Part shown: piece after piece, positions 14,370 through 23,288 of the stretch
How the letters are laid out: every line of letters starts with the position of its first letter
Position numbering within the stretch: the first letter of the stretch is position 1
From: Minisyncoccota bacterium
Lineage (GTDB): Bacteria; Patescibacteriota; Minisyncoccia; Minisyncoccales; CG1-02-41-26
Assembly: GCA_028718965.1 (NCBI GenBank)
Contig: JAQUKS010000005.1
Location: 1 to 42,519, forward strand
Direction of reading: 5' to 3'
Length of the DNA stretch: 42,519 nt
Notes under the pieces: model-generated
The model's database searches: none
What the model was told of the DNA's origin: nothing
What the model saw: only the letters and a program-made list of their open reading frames with translations
Made by a program: the position numbers and the translations under genes

Positions 14370-15581
14370 ATGCCAATAAATACGGGCGCGCGAAAAATCG
14401 AAGAATTGTTGAGCAGGGGAGTGGAGGAGGTGATCGACAGAGGCCACCTGGAGGCGGCTTTGCGTTCGGGCAAGAAATTGCGAATCAAGCTGGGAATCGA
14501 CCCGACAAGCCCGAATATCCACATCGGCCGTTCAATACCTTTGTTCAAATTGCGCGATTTTCAGGAACTTGGCCATCAAATCGTTTTGATAATCGGCGAC
14601 TTCACGGGCATAATAGGGGACACCTCGGACAAGGAAAGCGAGCGGCCCATGCTCACCGAAGAGACGGTGAAGAATAATCTCAAGAATTACATAAAGCAGG
14701 CCGAAAAAGTGGTTGACATCAAAAAATGCGAAGTTTGCTACAACAGCAAGTGGCTGGGCAAGCTTGATTATCACGAGATCGGCCGGCAGGCGAATATTTT
14801 TTCTTTGAACGAGTTCATCTCCAGGGAAAACATCAGAAAAAGGCTGGACGAGGGCAAAAGAATATCGTTAAGAGAGGTGCTTTATCCGTTGATGCAGGGG
14901 TATGATTCGGTGGCTGTTAAAGCTGACGTTGAGGTAGGCGGGACTGATCAGAGATTCAACCTTTTGGCGGGCAGGGAAATGCAAAGGCATTACGGCCAAG
15001 AGCCCCAGGACATCATGACAAATCCCCTTATCGAGGGCCTGGACGGGCGTAAAATGAGCTCAAGCTGGGGCAATACCATCAATCTTTTCGACGAACCGGA
15101 CGATATGTTCGGCAAAGTGATGTCTTTAAAAGATGAGCTTATTATAAGGTATTTCATTCTTACGACCAGAATAAGCCAAAGCGAGATCGAAGAATATAAA
15201 AAAGCGCTGGAGTCCGGGGATAATCCGCGGGATGTCAAAATGAATCTGGCTTTTGAAATAGTGAAGCAGTATCACGGCAAGGAGGCGGCCGCGAGAGCGA
15301 AGGAGGAATTTAAAAATGTTTTTCAAAAAAAGGAACTGCCCTCGGACATTCCCGGATGGCAGGCCTCAAAAGGGGAATATAATATATTGGATCTGTTGTT
15401 TGAGAGCGGGCTTACGCCGTCCAAGGCAGAGGCAAAAAGAATGGTTCTGGGGAGCGCGGTTGAAATAAACGGCCATACGAAAGCCGACTGGCAGGAAACG
15501 ATAAAAATCGAGGATAATATGATAATTCAGGTCGGTAAGAGGAAGTTCATAAAAATTTTAGTTAAAAATCATAGCCAATAA
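14370..15581 (+). CDS. tyrS: Tyrosyl-tRNA synthetase
   Basis: Charges tRNA-Tyr (class I synthetase, 403 aa). The HIGH-type motif is HIGR at residues 51-54 after GIDPTSPNI, and the KMSKS-type loop is KMSSS at 228-232. VGGTDQRFNLLAGRE forms the tyrosine pocket. The last 60 residues form an S4 RNA-binding domain (LLFESGLTPSKAEAKRMVLGSAV). ATG 14370 is chosen because it fits the family N-terminus and follows the promoter -10 box directly; the TTG 48 bases upstream would precede the promoter. It is separated from the accessory cluster by its own promoter. Confidence 0.96.
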   Translation: MPINTGARKIEELLSRGVEEVIDRGHLEAALRSGKKLRIKLGIDPTSPNIHIGRSIPLFKLRDFQELGHQIVLIIGDFTGIIGDTSDKESERPMLTEETVKNNLKNYIKQAEKVVDIKKCEVCYNSKWLGKLDYHEIGRQANIFSLNEFISRENIRKRLDEGKRISLREVLYPLMQGYDSVAVKADVEVGGTDQRFNLLAGREMQRHYGQEPQDIMTNPLIEGLDGRKMSSSWGNTINLFDEPDDMFGKVMSLKDELIIRYFILTTRISQSEIEEYKKALESGDNPRDVKMNLAFEIVKQYHGKEAAARAKEEFKNVFQKKELPSDIPGWQASKGEYNILDLLFESGLTPSKAEAKRMVLGSAVEINGHTKADWQETIKIEDNMIIQVGKRKFIKILVKNHSQ

Positions 15582-15606
15582 TTAATAAATCCGCGTCCTT
15601 CACACT

Positions 15607-15972
15607 ATGCCAAAACTCCTAATTGTCGAAGATGAACCGGTATTAAGAGAAATGTATGCGCAGGTTTTTGCTGAGGAAGGAATAAGCGTGGTGTCAGCGG
15701 AAAGCGCGGAGGAGGGCCTGCTTATGGCAGAGCAGGAAAATCCGGACCTGGTTATGCTGGATATCCTTTTGCCCAATATCGACGGCCTACAAATGCTGGA
15801 GCAATTAAGGCGAAACCCTAAAATAGCCAAAACCAGAGTAGTGGCTTTTTCCAATTATGATGACAAGTCCGCCAGAGAAAAAGCCGCCGGACTGGGAGCG
15901 CTGGATTATCTGATAAAAACCGACTACACGCCCCAGGAAATCGTTGAAAAAATAAAATCTTATATAGTATGA
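15607..15972 (+). CDS. Stand-alone response regulator receiver domain
   Basis: A 121-aa CheY-like receiver. The acidic pocket is EDE near residue 8-10, the phosphoacceptor aspartate is in LVMLDILLPN, the switch threonine/serine position is in VVAFSNYDD, and the conserved lysine is in DYLIKTDYTP. There is no output domain, so it signals by protein contact or to a kinase chain. No histidine kinase is in the window. Its TGA stop overlaps the ATG of the AspRS remnant that follows. No SD sequence. Confidence 0.9.
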   Translation: MPKLLIVEDEPVLREMYAQVFAEEGISVVSAESAEEGLLMAEQENPDLVMLDILLPNIDGLQMLEQLRRNPKIAKTRVVAFSNYDDKSAREKAAGLGALDYLIKTDYTPQEIVEKIKSYIV

Positions 15973-16049
15973 CAAGAACACTTATCAAAGATACTGTTTC
16001 TTCAGCCGGACAGCGTTTCTCAACCTCCAACCAAAAAGACAATGAATAA
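15969..16049 (+). pseudogene. aspS: Vestige of an aspartyl-tRNA synthetase N-terminus
   Basis: A 26-codon ORF starts in an ATGA overlap with the response-regulator stop. Its first 15 residues, MTRTLIKDTVSSAGQ, resemble the start of archaeal-type AspRS/AsnRS (MxRTxIKDTV...GQ-V-xGWV), after which the similarity ends abruptly and the frame stops at TAA just inside dacA. No AspRS body is present. It is most simply a deletion scar: the 5' end of aspS kept after the rest was lost or moved. The similarity is judged from memory and the segment is short. Confidence 0.4.
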
Positions 16050-16968
16050 AATCATTCCTATTTTCATAGCCGCCGTCATAGGCGGGGGAGCGCTTGGATT
16101 GGCTCTTAATAACCTGCAAGGCACAGACGGGGATAGCTTTGCCGCCGGCCAACAGCTCTCAGCGAATATCTCCCAGGTCATGCCTATAAGCTGGAACCAG
16201 ACATCAACCCCGGATGTCCGCGCGACGAGCGCTATTTTGACGGAAATCAACGCCCAGGGCGGGAAAAATGTAATCTGGGCCAAGAACGCCGGTCAGAAAA
16301 GCCCTATTGCCAGCCTTACCAAATTGATGACCGCGGTTATAGCGGTCGAGTTTTACAAACAGGACCAAAATATTATCATTACCAAGCGGGCGGTTGACCA
16401 AATGGACCAGGCGGGTCTTTTAAATCCCGGGGAAAGCTTTGGACTGGAAGGACTCTTGAAGATTATGCTTGTCGAATCAAGCAATGATGCTGCTTTTGCT
16501 TTAACCGAACTTATGGGCGGTCCGGATGGTTTTGTAAGCCTGATGAATCTTAAAGCCTATGACCTGGGCCTGAACAGTACCTATTTTTTCAATCCTAACG
16601 GCCTGGATCCCGAAGATACCGGCAGTCCCGCCGAACAAATCAATTATTCCACCGCCAACGACCTGGTCAATTTGGCGCGTTACATTGTTTCCGAACATCC
16701 GGAGATCGTAGAAATTTCAGGCAAGAAAGAACTGGCTGTTTATTCGGATAACGGACAGTTTCATCACGAGCTTCAAAGCACTAACGAGCTTCTGGGCCGA
16801 ATCCCCGGCATAATCGGCGGTAAAACCGGCACCACTGCCAGAGCCGGAGGCTGCCTGCTCCTGATTATCAAAGGAAAATCGCCTGAAACATATCTGGTGG
16901 CCGTTGTTTTGAATTCACCCGACAAATTCGCTGATATGAAAAGAATCATAGAAAATTATGGCCTCTGA
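16042..16968 (+). CDS. D-alanyl-D-alanine carboxypeptidase (peptidase S11)
   Basis: A penicillin-binding-protein-type peptidase of 308 aa that trims D-Ala from peptidoglycan stem peptides outside the membrane. An N-terminal hydrophobic segment (residues 4-22) serves as signal or anchor. The catalytic motifs are S91-L-T-K94 (SxxK), S146-S-N148 (SxN) and K261-T-G (KTG), in the correct order and spacing. The C-terminal domain of longer DacA proteins is absent. It overlaps mraY by 11 bases, tying it to the wall-synthesis cluster. No SD sequence before ATG 16042. Confidence 0.92.
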   Translation: MNKIIPIFIAAVIGGGALGLALNNLQGTDGDSFAAGQQLSANISQVMPISWNQTSTPDVRATSAILTEINAQGGKNVIWAKNAGQKSPIASLTKLMTAVIAVEFYKQDQNIIITKRAVDQMDQAGLLNPGESFGLEGLLKIMLVESSNDAAFALTELMGGPDGFVSLMNLKAYDLGLNSTYFFNPNGLDPEDTGSPAEQINYSTANDLVNLARYIVSEHPEIVEISGKKELAVYSDNGQFHHELQSTNELLGRIPGIIGGKTGTTARAGGCLLLIIKGKSPETYLVAVVLNSPDKFADMKRIIENYGL

Positions 16969-18016
16969 AAACATCATTAAAATTCTTACTCTCTGCTCCT
17001 TGTCAGCTTTTTTAGCTGTTTCGTGGACCCCGCTCCTTACGCACTTCCTATATAAATACAAGCTTTGGCGCAAGTCAGCCAGAATTAAAGCGATTGACGG
17101 AGGTCCGGCCACTGTTTTTAACCAGCTTCATAAAGACAAAGAAGTATCAACTCCGCGAATGGGAGGGCTTTTAATATGGATAACCACTGCATTCGTAATT
17201 TTTCTTTTTGCCGGGCTTCATAAAATATTTCCAAATCAGTATTGGATCGGCAAACTTGATTTTCTTTCACGCAGCCAAACCTGGCTGCCGTTGGGCATCT
17301 TGATCGCGGGCTCGCTTTTGGGCCTGGGGGACGATATTCTTACAGTCATTGAAAAGGGTAAATATGTCGGAGGGGGCATTCGTTTCACCCGACGTTTCGC
17401 GGTTGTTCTGCTCATCGGCCTGATTGGCGGATTTTGGTTTTATTTCAAACTGGGATGGCACACCATTCACATCCCGGGTAACGGCGACATTGAAATCGGG
17501 CTGCTGTATTTACCCCTGTTCGTGGTAACGGTTTTGGCATGCTGGGCCGGAGGCGTTATCGACGGTCTGGACGGCCTGGCTGGGGGAATATTCAGCATTA
17601 TGTTCGGAGCTTTTTCCATCATCGCTTATGGCAACACTCAATACGATCTGGCAGCCTTATGCGCTGTAATAGCGGGCTCTACAATGGCTTTTCTATGGTT
17701 CAACATACCCCCGGCCCGCTTTTATATGTCAGAAACAGGCTCAATCGGTCTTACCGCTGTCCTGGCGGTGGTTGCCTTTCTTACCGACTCGCTGCTGGTT
17801 TTGCCGATAATCGCCGGGCTTCTGGTGGTGGAAGTAGGCTCGATAATTATTCAGCTTTTTTCCAAAAGATTTCTTCATAAAAAAATTTTCCTTTGCACGC
17901 CCATTCATCATCACTTGGAAGCCAAAGGCTGGAGCAGAGAAAAAATCACCATGCGCTTCTGGCTGATAAATTTGGTTTTGGCCATAATCGGCGTGGCCAT
18001 AAGACTGCTTGGATAA
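16958..18016 (+). CDS. mraY: Phospho-N-acetylmuramoyl-pentapeptide transferase
   Basis: Integral membrane enzyme (352 aa, about 10 helices) that moves phospho-MurNAc-pentapeptide from UDP to undecaprenyl phosphate, forming lipid I. Catalytic and family motifs are visible: STPRMGGLL near residue 65, the Asp pair in LGLGDDIL, GVIDGLDGLAGG, and the histidine motif CTPIHHHLEAKGWSREK. It overlaps the carboxypeptidase gene upstream and abuts murD downstream. Confidence 0.96.
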   Translation: MASENIIKILTLCSLSAFLAVSWTPLLTHFLYKYKLWRKSARIKAIDGGPATVFNQLHKDKEVSTPRMGGLLIWITTAFVIFLFAGLHKIFPNQYWIGKLDFLSRSQTWLPLGILIAGSLLGLGDDILTVIEKGKYVGGGIRFTRRFAVVLLIGLIGGFWFYFKLGWHTIHIPGNGDIEIGLLYLPLFVVTVLACWAGGVIDGLDGLAGGIFSIMFGAFSIIAYGNTQYDLAALCAVIAGSTMAFLWFNIPPARFYMSETGSIGLTAVLAVVAFLTDSLLVLPIIAGLLVVEVGSIIIQLFSKRFLHKKIFLCTPIHHHLEAKGWSREKITMRFWLINLVLAIIGVAIRLLG

Positions 18017-18029
18017 GCAAAACATAAAA

Positions 18030-19403
18030 ATGAAAAATGAAAGCCCACAATTGAAAATTAAAAAAAACCTGAAAAATGAAAAAATATTGATTTTAGGGTT
18101 CGGCAAAGAGGGGACTGACAGCTATGCGGCTTTGCGGAAATTATTTCCAGACAAAGTTTTGGGAATCGCCGATAAAAAAGATTTGGACGATTTTGACGAA
18201 AGAACACGGGCAGTTTTGACAAAGGATAAAAATTTAAAAAAACATTTCGGCCGAAATTACTTGGCCCAAGCAGGGGAGTATGATTTGATTATCAAAACCC
18301 CCGGAATTTCTTCCGCGGAGCTCGGCAAGCTGAAAGCAAAAAGGGCTGGCGCTCCGCGCATAACTTCGCAAACCGAAATATTTTTTGATAATTTTCCGGG
18401 TTTGATTGTCGGGGTAACCGGCACCAAGGGCAAGGGCACTACCTCAAGCCTGGTTTACTCGATTTTAAAAAAAGCCGGATTAGAAGTTTATTTGGGAGGT
18501 AATATCGGCAGGCCGGTTTTTCAGTATCTTCTCAAAAGCAAACCAAGCCATATTTTCGTTTACGAACTCTCAGACCACCAGCTGCAAAATCTGAAAAAAT
18601 CACCGCAAATCGCCGTGTTTCTGAACATCTTTCTTGACCATCAGGATTATTACAGGAATTTTCAGGAATACCAGGCTGCCAAAGCCAATATAGCCCTCCA
18701 TCAGACGAAAAACGACATTTTGGTTTATAACTCCGACGATCCTTTGGTTAAAAAAATCGCTCAAACTGATAAAGCGCAAAAAATCGTTTTTTCTTTAGCG
18801 TCGCCCCTTTCTTGCTTTGAAAAAACTTTAAAAAAACATTATACGCTCAAAGGCGATTTCAATTTTCTTAATTTAAGAGCTGCTGTAAGGGTTGCCGAAC
18901 TGTTCGGTGTTTCTGAAAAAGCTATTACGGAAACGATCAAGGTCTTTAAAGGCTTGCCGCACCGCCTGGAGTTTGCCGGCAAATATAAGGGAATAGAATT
19001 TTACGATAATTCAATGGCGACGATTCCCGAAACGACGATTTTGGACATTAGAACATTCAACGGAAAACCAATTTCTCTTGTCGCAGGAGGATCGGAAAAG
19101 GGGAGTGAATACGCCAGCCTGGCCCGGGAAATTTCCAAATCATCGGTTTTGAATTTGATTGTTCTGGGGCAGGGGACCGGTCAAAAAATAGAAGCATCCC
19201 TGAAACCGCTAAGGAGTCCGCGAATATTTCAAACAAATTCGATGAAGGAGGCGGTTGAAATTTGCTATAAAAAAACGGCAAAAAACGGCGTATGTTTACT
19301 TTCGCCGGCTTCCGCCAGTTTCAATATGTTTAAGGATTACCAGGACAGGGGAGAACAGTTTAAAAAATGGATAAAATTTTATGCCCGCAAAAAAATACCT
19401 TAA
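18030..19403 (+). CDS. murD: UDP-N-acetylmuramoylalanine--D-glutamate ligase
   Basis: Cytoplasmic Mur ligase (457 aa) adding D-Glu to UDP-MurNAc-L-Ala. The Rossmann-like N-domain begins KILILGFGKEGTDS. The ATP P-loop is GVTGTKGKGTTSS. ELSDHQLQNL and FLNIFLDHQDYY match the metal and substrate region; KGLPHRLEFAGKYKGIEFYDNSMATIP joins the C-domain. ATG 18030 is used; a TTG at 18009 in frame overlaps mraY and is less likely. The 3' end overlaps the SEDS gene by 23 bases. Confidence 0.94.
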   Translation: MKNESPQLKIKKNLKNEKILILGFGKEGTDSYAALRKLFPDKVLGIADKKDLDDFDERTRAVLTKDKNLKKHFGRNYLAQAGEYDLIIKTPGISSAELGKLKAKRAGAPRITSQTEIFFDNFPGLIVGVTGTKGKGTTSSLVYSILKKAGLEVYLGGNIGRPVFQYLLKSKPSHIFVYELSDHQLQNLKKSPQIAVFLNIFLDHQDYYRNFQEYQAAKANIALHQTKNDILVYNSDDPLVKKIAQTDKAQKIVFSLASPLSCFEKTLKKHYTLKGDFNFLNLRAAVRVAELFGVSEKAITETIKVFKGLPHRLEFAGKYKGIEFYDNSMATIPETTILDIRTFNGKPISLVAGGSEKGSEYASLAREISKSSVLNLIVLGQGTGQKIEASLKPLRSPRIFQTNSMKEAVEICYKKTAKNGVCLLSPASASFNMFKDYQDRGEQFKKWIKFYARKKIP

Positions 19404-20508
19404 AAAAAAGCTCCCGCCCGACTATTTCCTGTTGGCTATTATTGCCATTTTAACCCTTTGGGGGCTTTTCGCCATGGGTCTGATTTCCTTGCCGCTTTCC
19501 CAGCACAGATTCGGCGACCCCTGGCATTATTTGCAAAACCAGCTTATCAAGCTGGCCATAGGAATCGTTGCGGGCGTTATTTTGTACAAGCTGCCTGTAA
19601 AAATTTTCAAAAAAGCCGCTCCCTGGGTTTTTTTAGCTGTTCTGATTTTGACTCTGGCTGTTTTTGTGCCCGGACTGGGCTTGGAAATCGGCGGGGGCCG
19701 ACGCTGGATCTCTTTGGCCGGCTTTCTGATGCAGCCCTCGGAATTTTTAAAAATCGCTTTTATCGTTTATCTGGCGGCCTGGCTTGATAAAAGCAAGGGA
19801 ATCGCCGATAAGAAAAAATTCAAGGAGATATTTCTGCCGTTTCTGGCAGTGGCTTTGGTGATATTCGCTATTTTGGCGGTCCAGCCCGACTTGAGCACTT
19901 TATGCATTTTACTTGCAGTGTGTCTGGCAATGTATTTCGCGGCCTCAACGCCCCTGAAACACACTCTGGGCTTGATAGGGGCAGGCGTAACGGGCCTCAC
20001 CGCGGCTGCCTTGCTTAAGCCCCATGCCCTGGATCGCTGGCTGGTGTTCTTGAATCCCGAGGCGGACCCGCTGGGCAAGGGCTTCCAGCTACGCCAGTCG
20101 CTTTTATCAATCGGGTCGGGAAAATTTTTCGGAGTTAACGAAGGTTTCGGCTTTGGGTTGGGCGGCCCGCAAATAGAACTCTTACCCACTCCCATTACTG
20201 ACTCGATTTTTGCTATAATAGGCAAAGGCTGGGGCTTTGTCGGAACCGCGAGCGTGGTTATTTTGTTCGTGCTATTATTGTGGAGAATTTTAAACAAAGC
20301 TAAAATACAAGGCCATAACTTCGAAGGGCTCACCCTATTGGGCATCGGCGTTTGGATTGCTTTTCAAACGTTTTTCAACATCGCGGGCATGCTCGGGATG
20401 ATGCCTATGGGCGGGGTGCCGTTGCCTTTTTTCAGCTATGGGGGCTCGCACCTAATCGCCGAAATGATGGCCGCGGGCATTTTGCTTAATTTTTCCAAAA
20501 AAACATGA
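19381..20508 (+). CDS. ftsW: SEDS-family peptidoglycan polymerase (FtsW/RodA)
   Basis: A 375-aa polytopic membrane protein of the SEDS family, which polymerises lipid II glycan strands. Diagnostic parts are GGGRRWISLAGFLMQPSEFLK, the QPDLST segment, the LRQSLLSIGSGKFFG motif, the extracellular loop LPTPITDSIFAIIGKGWGF, and the end MPMGGVPLPFFSYGGSHL. The position between murD and murG favours FtsW over RodA. It overlaps both neighbours (23 and 4 bases), so expression is coupled. Confidence 0.92.
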   Translation: MPAKKYLKKKLPPDYFLLAIIAILTLWGLFAMGLISLPLSQHRFGDPWHYLQNQLIKLAIGIVAGVILYKLPVKIFKKAAPWVFLAVLILTLAVFVPGLGLEIGGGRRWISLAGFLMQPSEFLKIAFIVYLAAWLDKSKGIADKKKFKEIFLPFLAVALVIFAILAVQPDLSTLCILLAVCLAMYFAASTPLKHTLGLIGAGVTGLTAAALLKPHALDRWLVFLNPEADPLGKGFQLRQSLLSIGSGKFFGVNEGFGFGLGGPQIELLPTPITDSIFAIIGKGWGFVGTASVVILFVLLLWRILNKAKIQGHNFEGLTLLGIGVWIAFQTFFNIAGMLGMMPMGGVPLPFFSYGGSHLIAEMMAAGILLNFSKKT

Positions 20509-21641
20509 AAATCGTCTTTACGGGCGGAGGAACCGCCGGACATATATTCCCTATATTGGCCATTATCCGCGAACTGCGAAAAAATTATTCCGACCCTGAT
20601 TTGGATTTATATTACTTCGGGCCTAAAAGCGCTCAAAGCGACGTTTTGCTGTCAATTGAAAAAGTAAAAATAAAGACAATCCCCAGCGGAAAATTAAGGC
20701 GCTATTTTTCGCTACAAAACTTCGTTGATTCTTTTAAAATACCCTGCGGTATCATCAAAGCGGTTTTTCTGCTGTTTTTTTCCGCGCCCGACGTTGTTTT
20801 CAGCAAGGGCGGCTATGGTTCGTTCCCGACTGTTTTCGCGGCTCATCTTTTAAGGGTGCCGATTTTCGTGCACGAATCCGATGCCATAGCCGGGCTTTCG
20901 GTAAAAATGGAAAGCAAATGGGCCGTAGAAGTGTTTACGTCTTTTGAAAAAACAATCAACCTGGCTGTCAATAAAACGGTTTGTGTGGGCAATCCCATAA
21001 GAAGCGAGGTTGCGGGAGGAAGCAGAGAAGAGGCCCTGAAATTTTTCGAAATTCAGACCCAAAAACCCGTGCTTTTCGTTTTAGGGGGTTCACAAGGAGC
21101 TGCGAGCGTTAATAATCTTATTTTAGAAACATTCCCTGAAATCCTCAAGGAATTCGAAATCATCCATCAAACCGGCGAACTCAATTACCGGCAGAATACC
21201 AAGGAAGCGCATGTTTTGATAGCGGACGAACAGTTGAGGAAATCATACCATTCTTTCGGCTTTATGAACGAAACCCAGCTAAAAAACGCTTTCGCGGCCT
21301 CGTCCCTAGTAATTTCCCGGGCCGGAGCAGGGGCAATATTCGAGATCGCCGCCAACAAAAAGCCTGCTATCCTGATTCCCTTGCCCGGAGCGGCGCAGAA
21401 TCATCAGGCCCGCAACGCTTATGCTTTCGAACAATATGGTGCCGCGGAAATATTCGAAGAAGACAACCTGAAGCCGCATTTGTTCCTGGAAAAGCTGCAT
21501 TATCTTTTCGGTCATCCCAATATCCTGCAAGCCATGACCCAGGGTTCGGAAAATTTTTCCCGGCCCAGGGCCGGCCGTATGATTGCCAATTATTTATTGG
21601 AATATCTATACCGCAGCTTCGTGCCTATTGAGGGGCGATAA
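20505..21641 (+). CDS. murG: UDP-GlcNAc:lipid I N-acetylglucosaminyltransferase
   Basis: GT-B enzyme (378 aa) that adds GlcNAc to lipid I to form lipid II at the inner membrane face. The N-terminal G-loop is FTGGGTAGHIFP, GGYGSFPTVFAAHLL and VHESDAIAGL follow, and the C-domain has VLGGSQGAASVN, SRAGAGAIFEIAA and PLPGAAQNHQARNA, all MurG signatures. It starts in an ATGA overlap with ftsW. It is the last enzyme of the wall cluster in this window. Confidence 0.95.
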   Translation: MKIVFTGGGTAGHIFPILAIIRELRKNYSDPDLDLYYFGPKSAQSDVLLSIEKVKIKTIPSGKLRRYFSLQNFVDSFKIPCGIIKAVFLLFFSAPDVVFSKGGYGSFPTVFAAHLLRVPIFVHESDAIAGLSVKMESKWAVEVFTSFEKTINLAVNKTVCVGNPIRSEVAGGSREEALKFFEIQTQKPVLFVLGGSQGAASVNNLILETFPEILKEFEIIHQTGELNYRQNTKEAHVLIADEQLRKSYHSFGFMNETQLKNAFAASSLVISRAGAGAIFEIAANKKPAILIPLPGAAQNHQARNAYAFEQYGAAEIFEEDNLKPHLFLEKLHYLFGHPNILQAMTQGSENFSRPRAGRMIANYLLEYLYRSFVPIEGR

Positions 21642-21659
21642 TAAAAACATTAATAGTGT

Positions 21660-22025
21660 ATGAAAAAACCGTTTCTGATTGTTATTTTTATTGTTCTGCT
21701 TGCCGCGGGTTCGTTTTTTAATTCAGTCGCGGCCCAAACTTCCAGCGAAACCATCGAACCTTCATCAACATTGCAGATAAAGTCTGCCCATAGCATTTTT
21801 CAGAATATCGCAAGCGTCGTAAAAGAAAAGGCGCAAAAAATAACAGGTCTGGATGGGGGAGAGCTGCTTACCCAAATCAAGGCGTGGTTTTCACAGCGCA
21901 AAGAAGCGCTTAAAAACGGATGGCAGGAAGAGCGGGGGGAGTTCAAGGGCGGATTCGCGCGTATATTATCCGATGTCTGGGAAAAGATAAAAGAAACAAC
22001 AAAAAAAGTATTTCATCGCCAATAG
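21660..22025 (+). CDS. Small exported protein of unknown function
   Basis: A 121-aa protein with an N-terminal signal sequence (residues 1-25, ending VAAQT). The mature part is rich in Lys, Glu and Trp and is predicted to be largely helical or coiled coil (SIFQNIASVVKEKAQKITGL; LLTQIKAWFSQRKEALKNGW). I recognise no family. It follows murG by 18 bases and probably ends the cell-wall operon, so an envelope role is a reasonable guess. No SD sequence. Confidence 0.7.
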   Translation: MKKPFLIVIFIVLLAAGSFFNSVAAQTSSETIEPSSTLQIKSAHSIFQNIASVVKEKAQKITGLDGGELLTQIKAWFSQRKEALKNGWQEERGEFKGGFARILSDVWEKIKETTKKVFHRQ

Positions 22026-22300
22026 CAATCACCGGCAGGGGAGCATGATGGAAACGTTTTCTCCTCTTTATTCCAGTATCCACATACTTCGCAGAATACA
22101 AATTTACCGAAGTATACAAGACATCAAATAAGCCCGGTCGCTTCCCTGCTAAAAAATCAAAAAACAGGGGAATGGACTCTTATTTTGATAATTTGAATAA
22201 AAATTTTTGAGAAAAAAATAAATGAATAAGACGTAGCGTATATAAAGATTGAAAAAAAATTTTTGACGCTTCTCTTTTTTCTCTCCCCCGAACAAATTCC
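22026..22300 (+). other. Structured AT-rich intergenic region upstream of the Xer gene
   Basis: This 275-base gap holds several dyads. GCAGGGGAGC (22035-22044) can pair with GCTTCCCTGC (22140-22149) with one G-T pair. CAGGGGAA (22165-22172) competes for the same strand. Inside, ATACTTCG (22084-22091) and CGAAGTAT (22108-22115) are a perfect 8-base inverted repeat across 16 bases. The 28 bases at 22086-22113 have the 11+6+11 layout of a dif site, with the left arm ACTTCGCAGAA close to known dif left arms. The rest is A-rich with no clear promoter. It may be a structured RNA, a dif-like site, or both; neither is proven. Confidence 0.4.
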
Positions 22301-23257
22301 ATGGAAAAAAGCGAAAAACCTATCCCCCGCCATTTTAACGATTTTTTGGATTACCTTGACGTTGAAAAAGGCTTAAGCAGCACTTCCCAGGCCACTTACG
22401 GCAGGCTGCTCAAAAAATTTTTCGACTGGCTTGAGAAAAACAAACTTTCCGGAATAAAACCCGATGAGTTGAACGACCAGATCATCTGGCAATACAGGGT
22501 TTATCTCTCGCGCTCTTTGAGCCGCCAGGACAAACAGCTCAAAAAGAATACCCAAAACCACTATTTGATAGCTTTGAGGAATCTATTGGCTTTTTTCGCC
22601 AATCGGGACATTCTCTGCCTGCCTCCGGAAAAAATAAAGCTGGCCAAACACGCCAAAGAGATCTCGGTCAAATTCCTCACCCTGGATCAGGTGAGGTCGC
22701 TTCTCGCGGCGCCCAATGTCGAAACCATCACCGGATTGAGAGACAGGGCGATCTTGGAGACCTTTTTTTCCACCGGCATGCGGGTGGCTGAACTCACTGC
22801 TTTGAACAGGGATCAGATCAGACTGGGCTCTCCCCTGCTAAAAGACCTTGAAATAGGCATTGTCGGCAAGGGCAACCGTCCCCGCACCGTTTATTTCTCG
22901 CAAAGAGCCTTGGAATGGCTCAAAAAGTATCTGGACAAGCGTGAAGACAAAGAAAAAGCCCTTTTTATCAATTACAAAGGGCCAAAAGACGCGCCCAGGC
23001 GGCTCACTCCCCGCTCGATCGAAACCCTGGTCAAGAAGTATTCCAAACTGGCGGGCATTCCCCTCTCGACAGTTCCCCATACCCTGCGCCACAGCTTTGC
23101 CACTGATCTGCTGGCCAAAGGAGTGGATCTAAGGGCGGTGCAGGAGTTCCTCGGCCACCGCAACATTTCAACAACGCAGATATATACCCATGTTGTTTCA
23201 AAACAGCTTAGGGACATCCACCGCCGTTTCCATAGTGGCGAAGAACTCAAGGAATAA
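22301..23257 (+). CDS. Tyrosine recombinase, XerC/XerD type
   Basis: A 318-aa site-specific recombinase. The N-terminal SAM-like core-binding domain (about residues 8-105) precedes the catalytic domain. The active-site set is visible: Arg in FFSTGMRVAELTAL, a beta-hairpin Lys in GIVGKGNRPRTV, the H-x-x-R of HTLRHSFATDLL, the second His in FLGHRNISTTQIYTHV, and the tyrosine nucleophile in IYTHV. Length and the intact set favour a chromosomal Xer protein that resolves dimers rather than a mobile-element integrase. The dif-like dyad just upstream recalls XerS/difSL and XerH/difH, where site and gene are adjacent. No SD sequence. Confidence 0.88.
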   Translation: MEKSEKPIPRHFNDFLDYLDVEKGLSSTSQATYGRLLKKFFDWLEKNKLSGIKPDELNDQIIWQYRVYLSRSLSRQDKQLKKNTQNHYLIALRNLLAFFANRDILCLPPEKIKLAKHAKEISVKFLTLDQVRSLLAAPNVETITGLRDRAILETFFSTGMRVAELTALNRDQIRLGSPLLKDLEIGIVGKGNRPRTVYFSQRALEWLKKYLDKREDKEKALFINYKGPKDAPRRLTPRSIETLVKKYSKLAGIPLSTVPHTLRHSFATDLLAKGVDLRAVQEFLGHRNISTTQIYTHVVSKQLRDIHRRFHSGEELKE

Positions 23258-23288
23258 TTGTTTTTGCGTCAGATAGCCGAATCAAAAA

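Noticed and set aside
22301-23257. Xer gene as an integron or integrative-element integrase
   Set aside because: No attachment-site pair, gene cassettes or element genes nearby; housekeeping Xer is the simpler reading.
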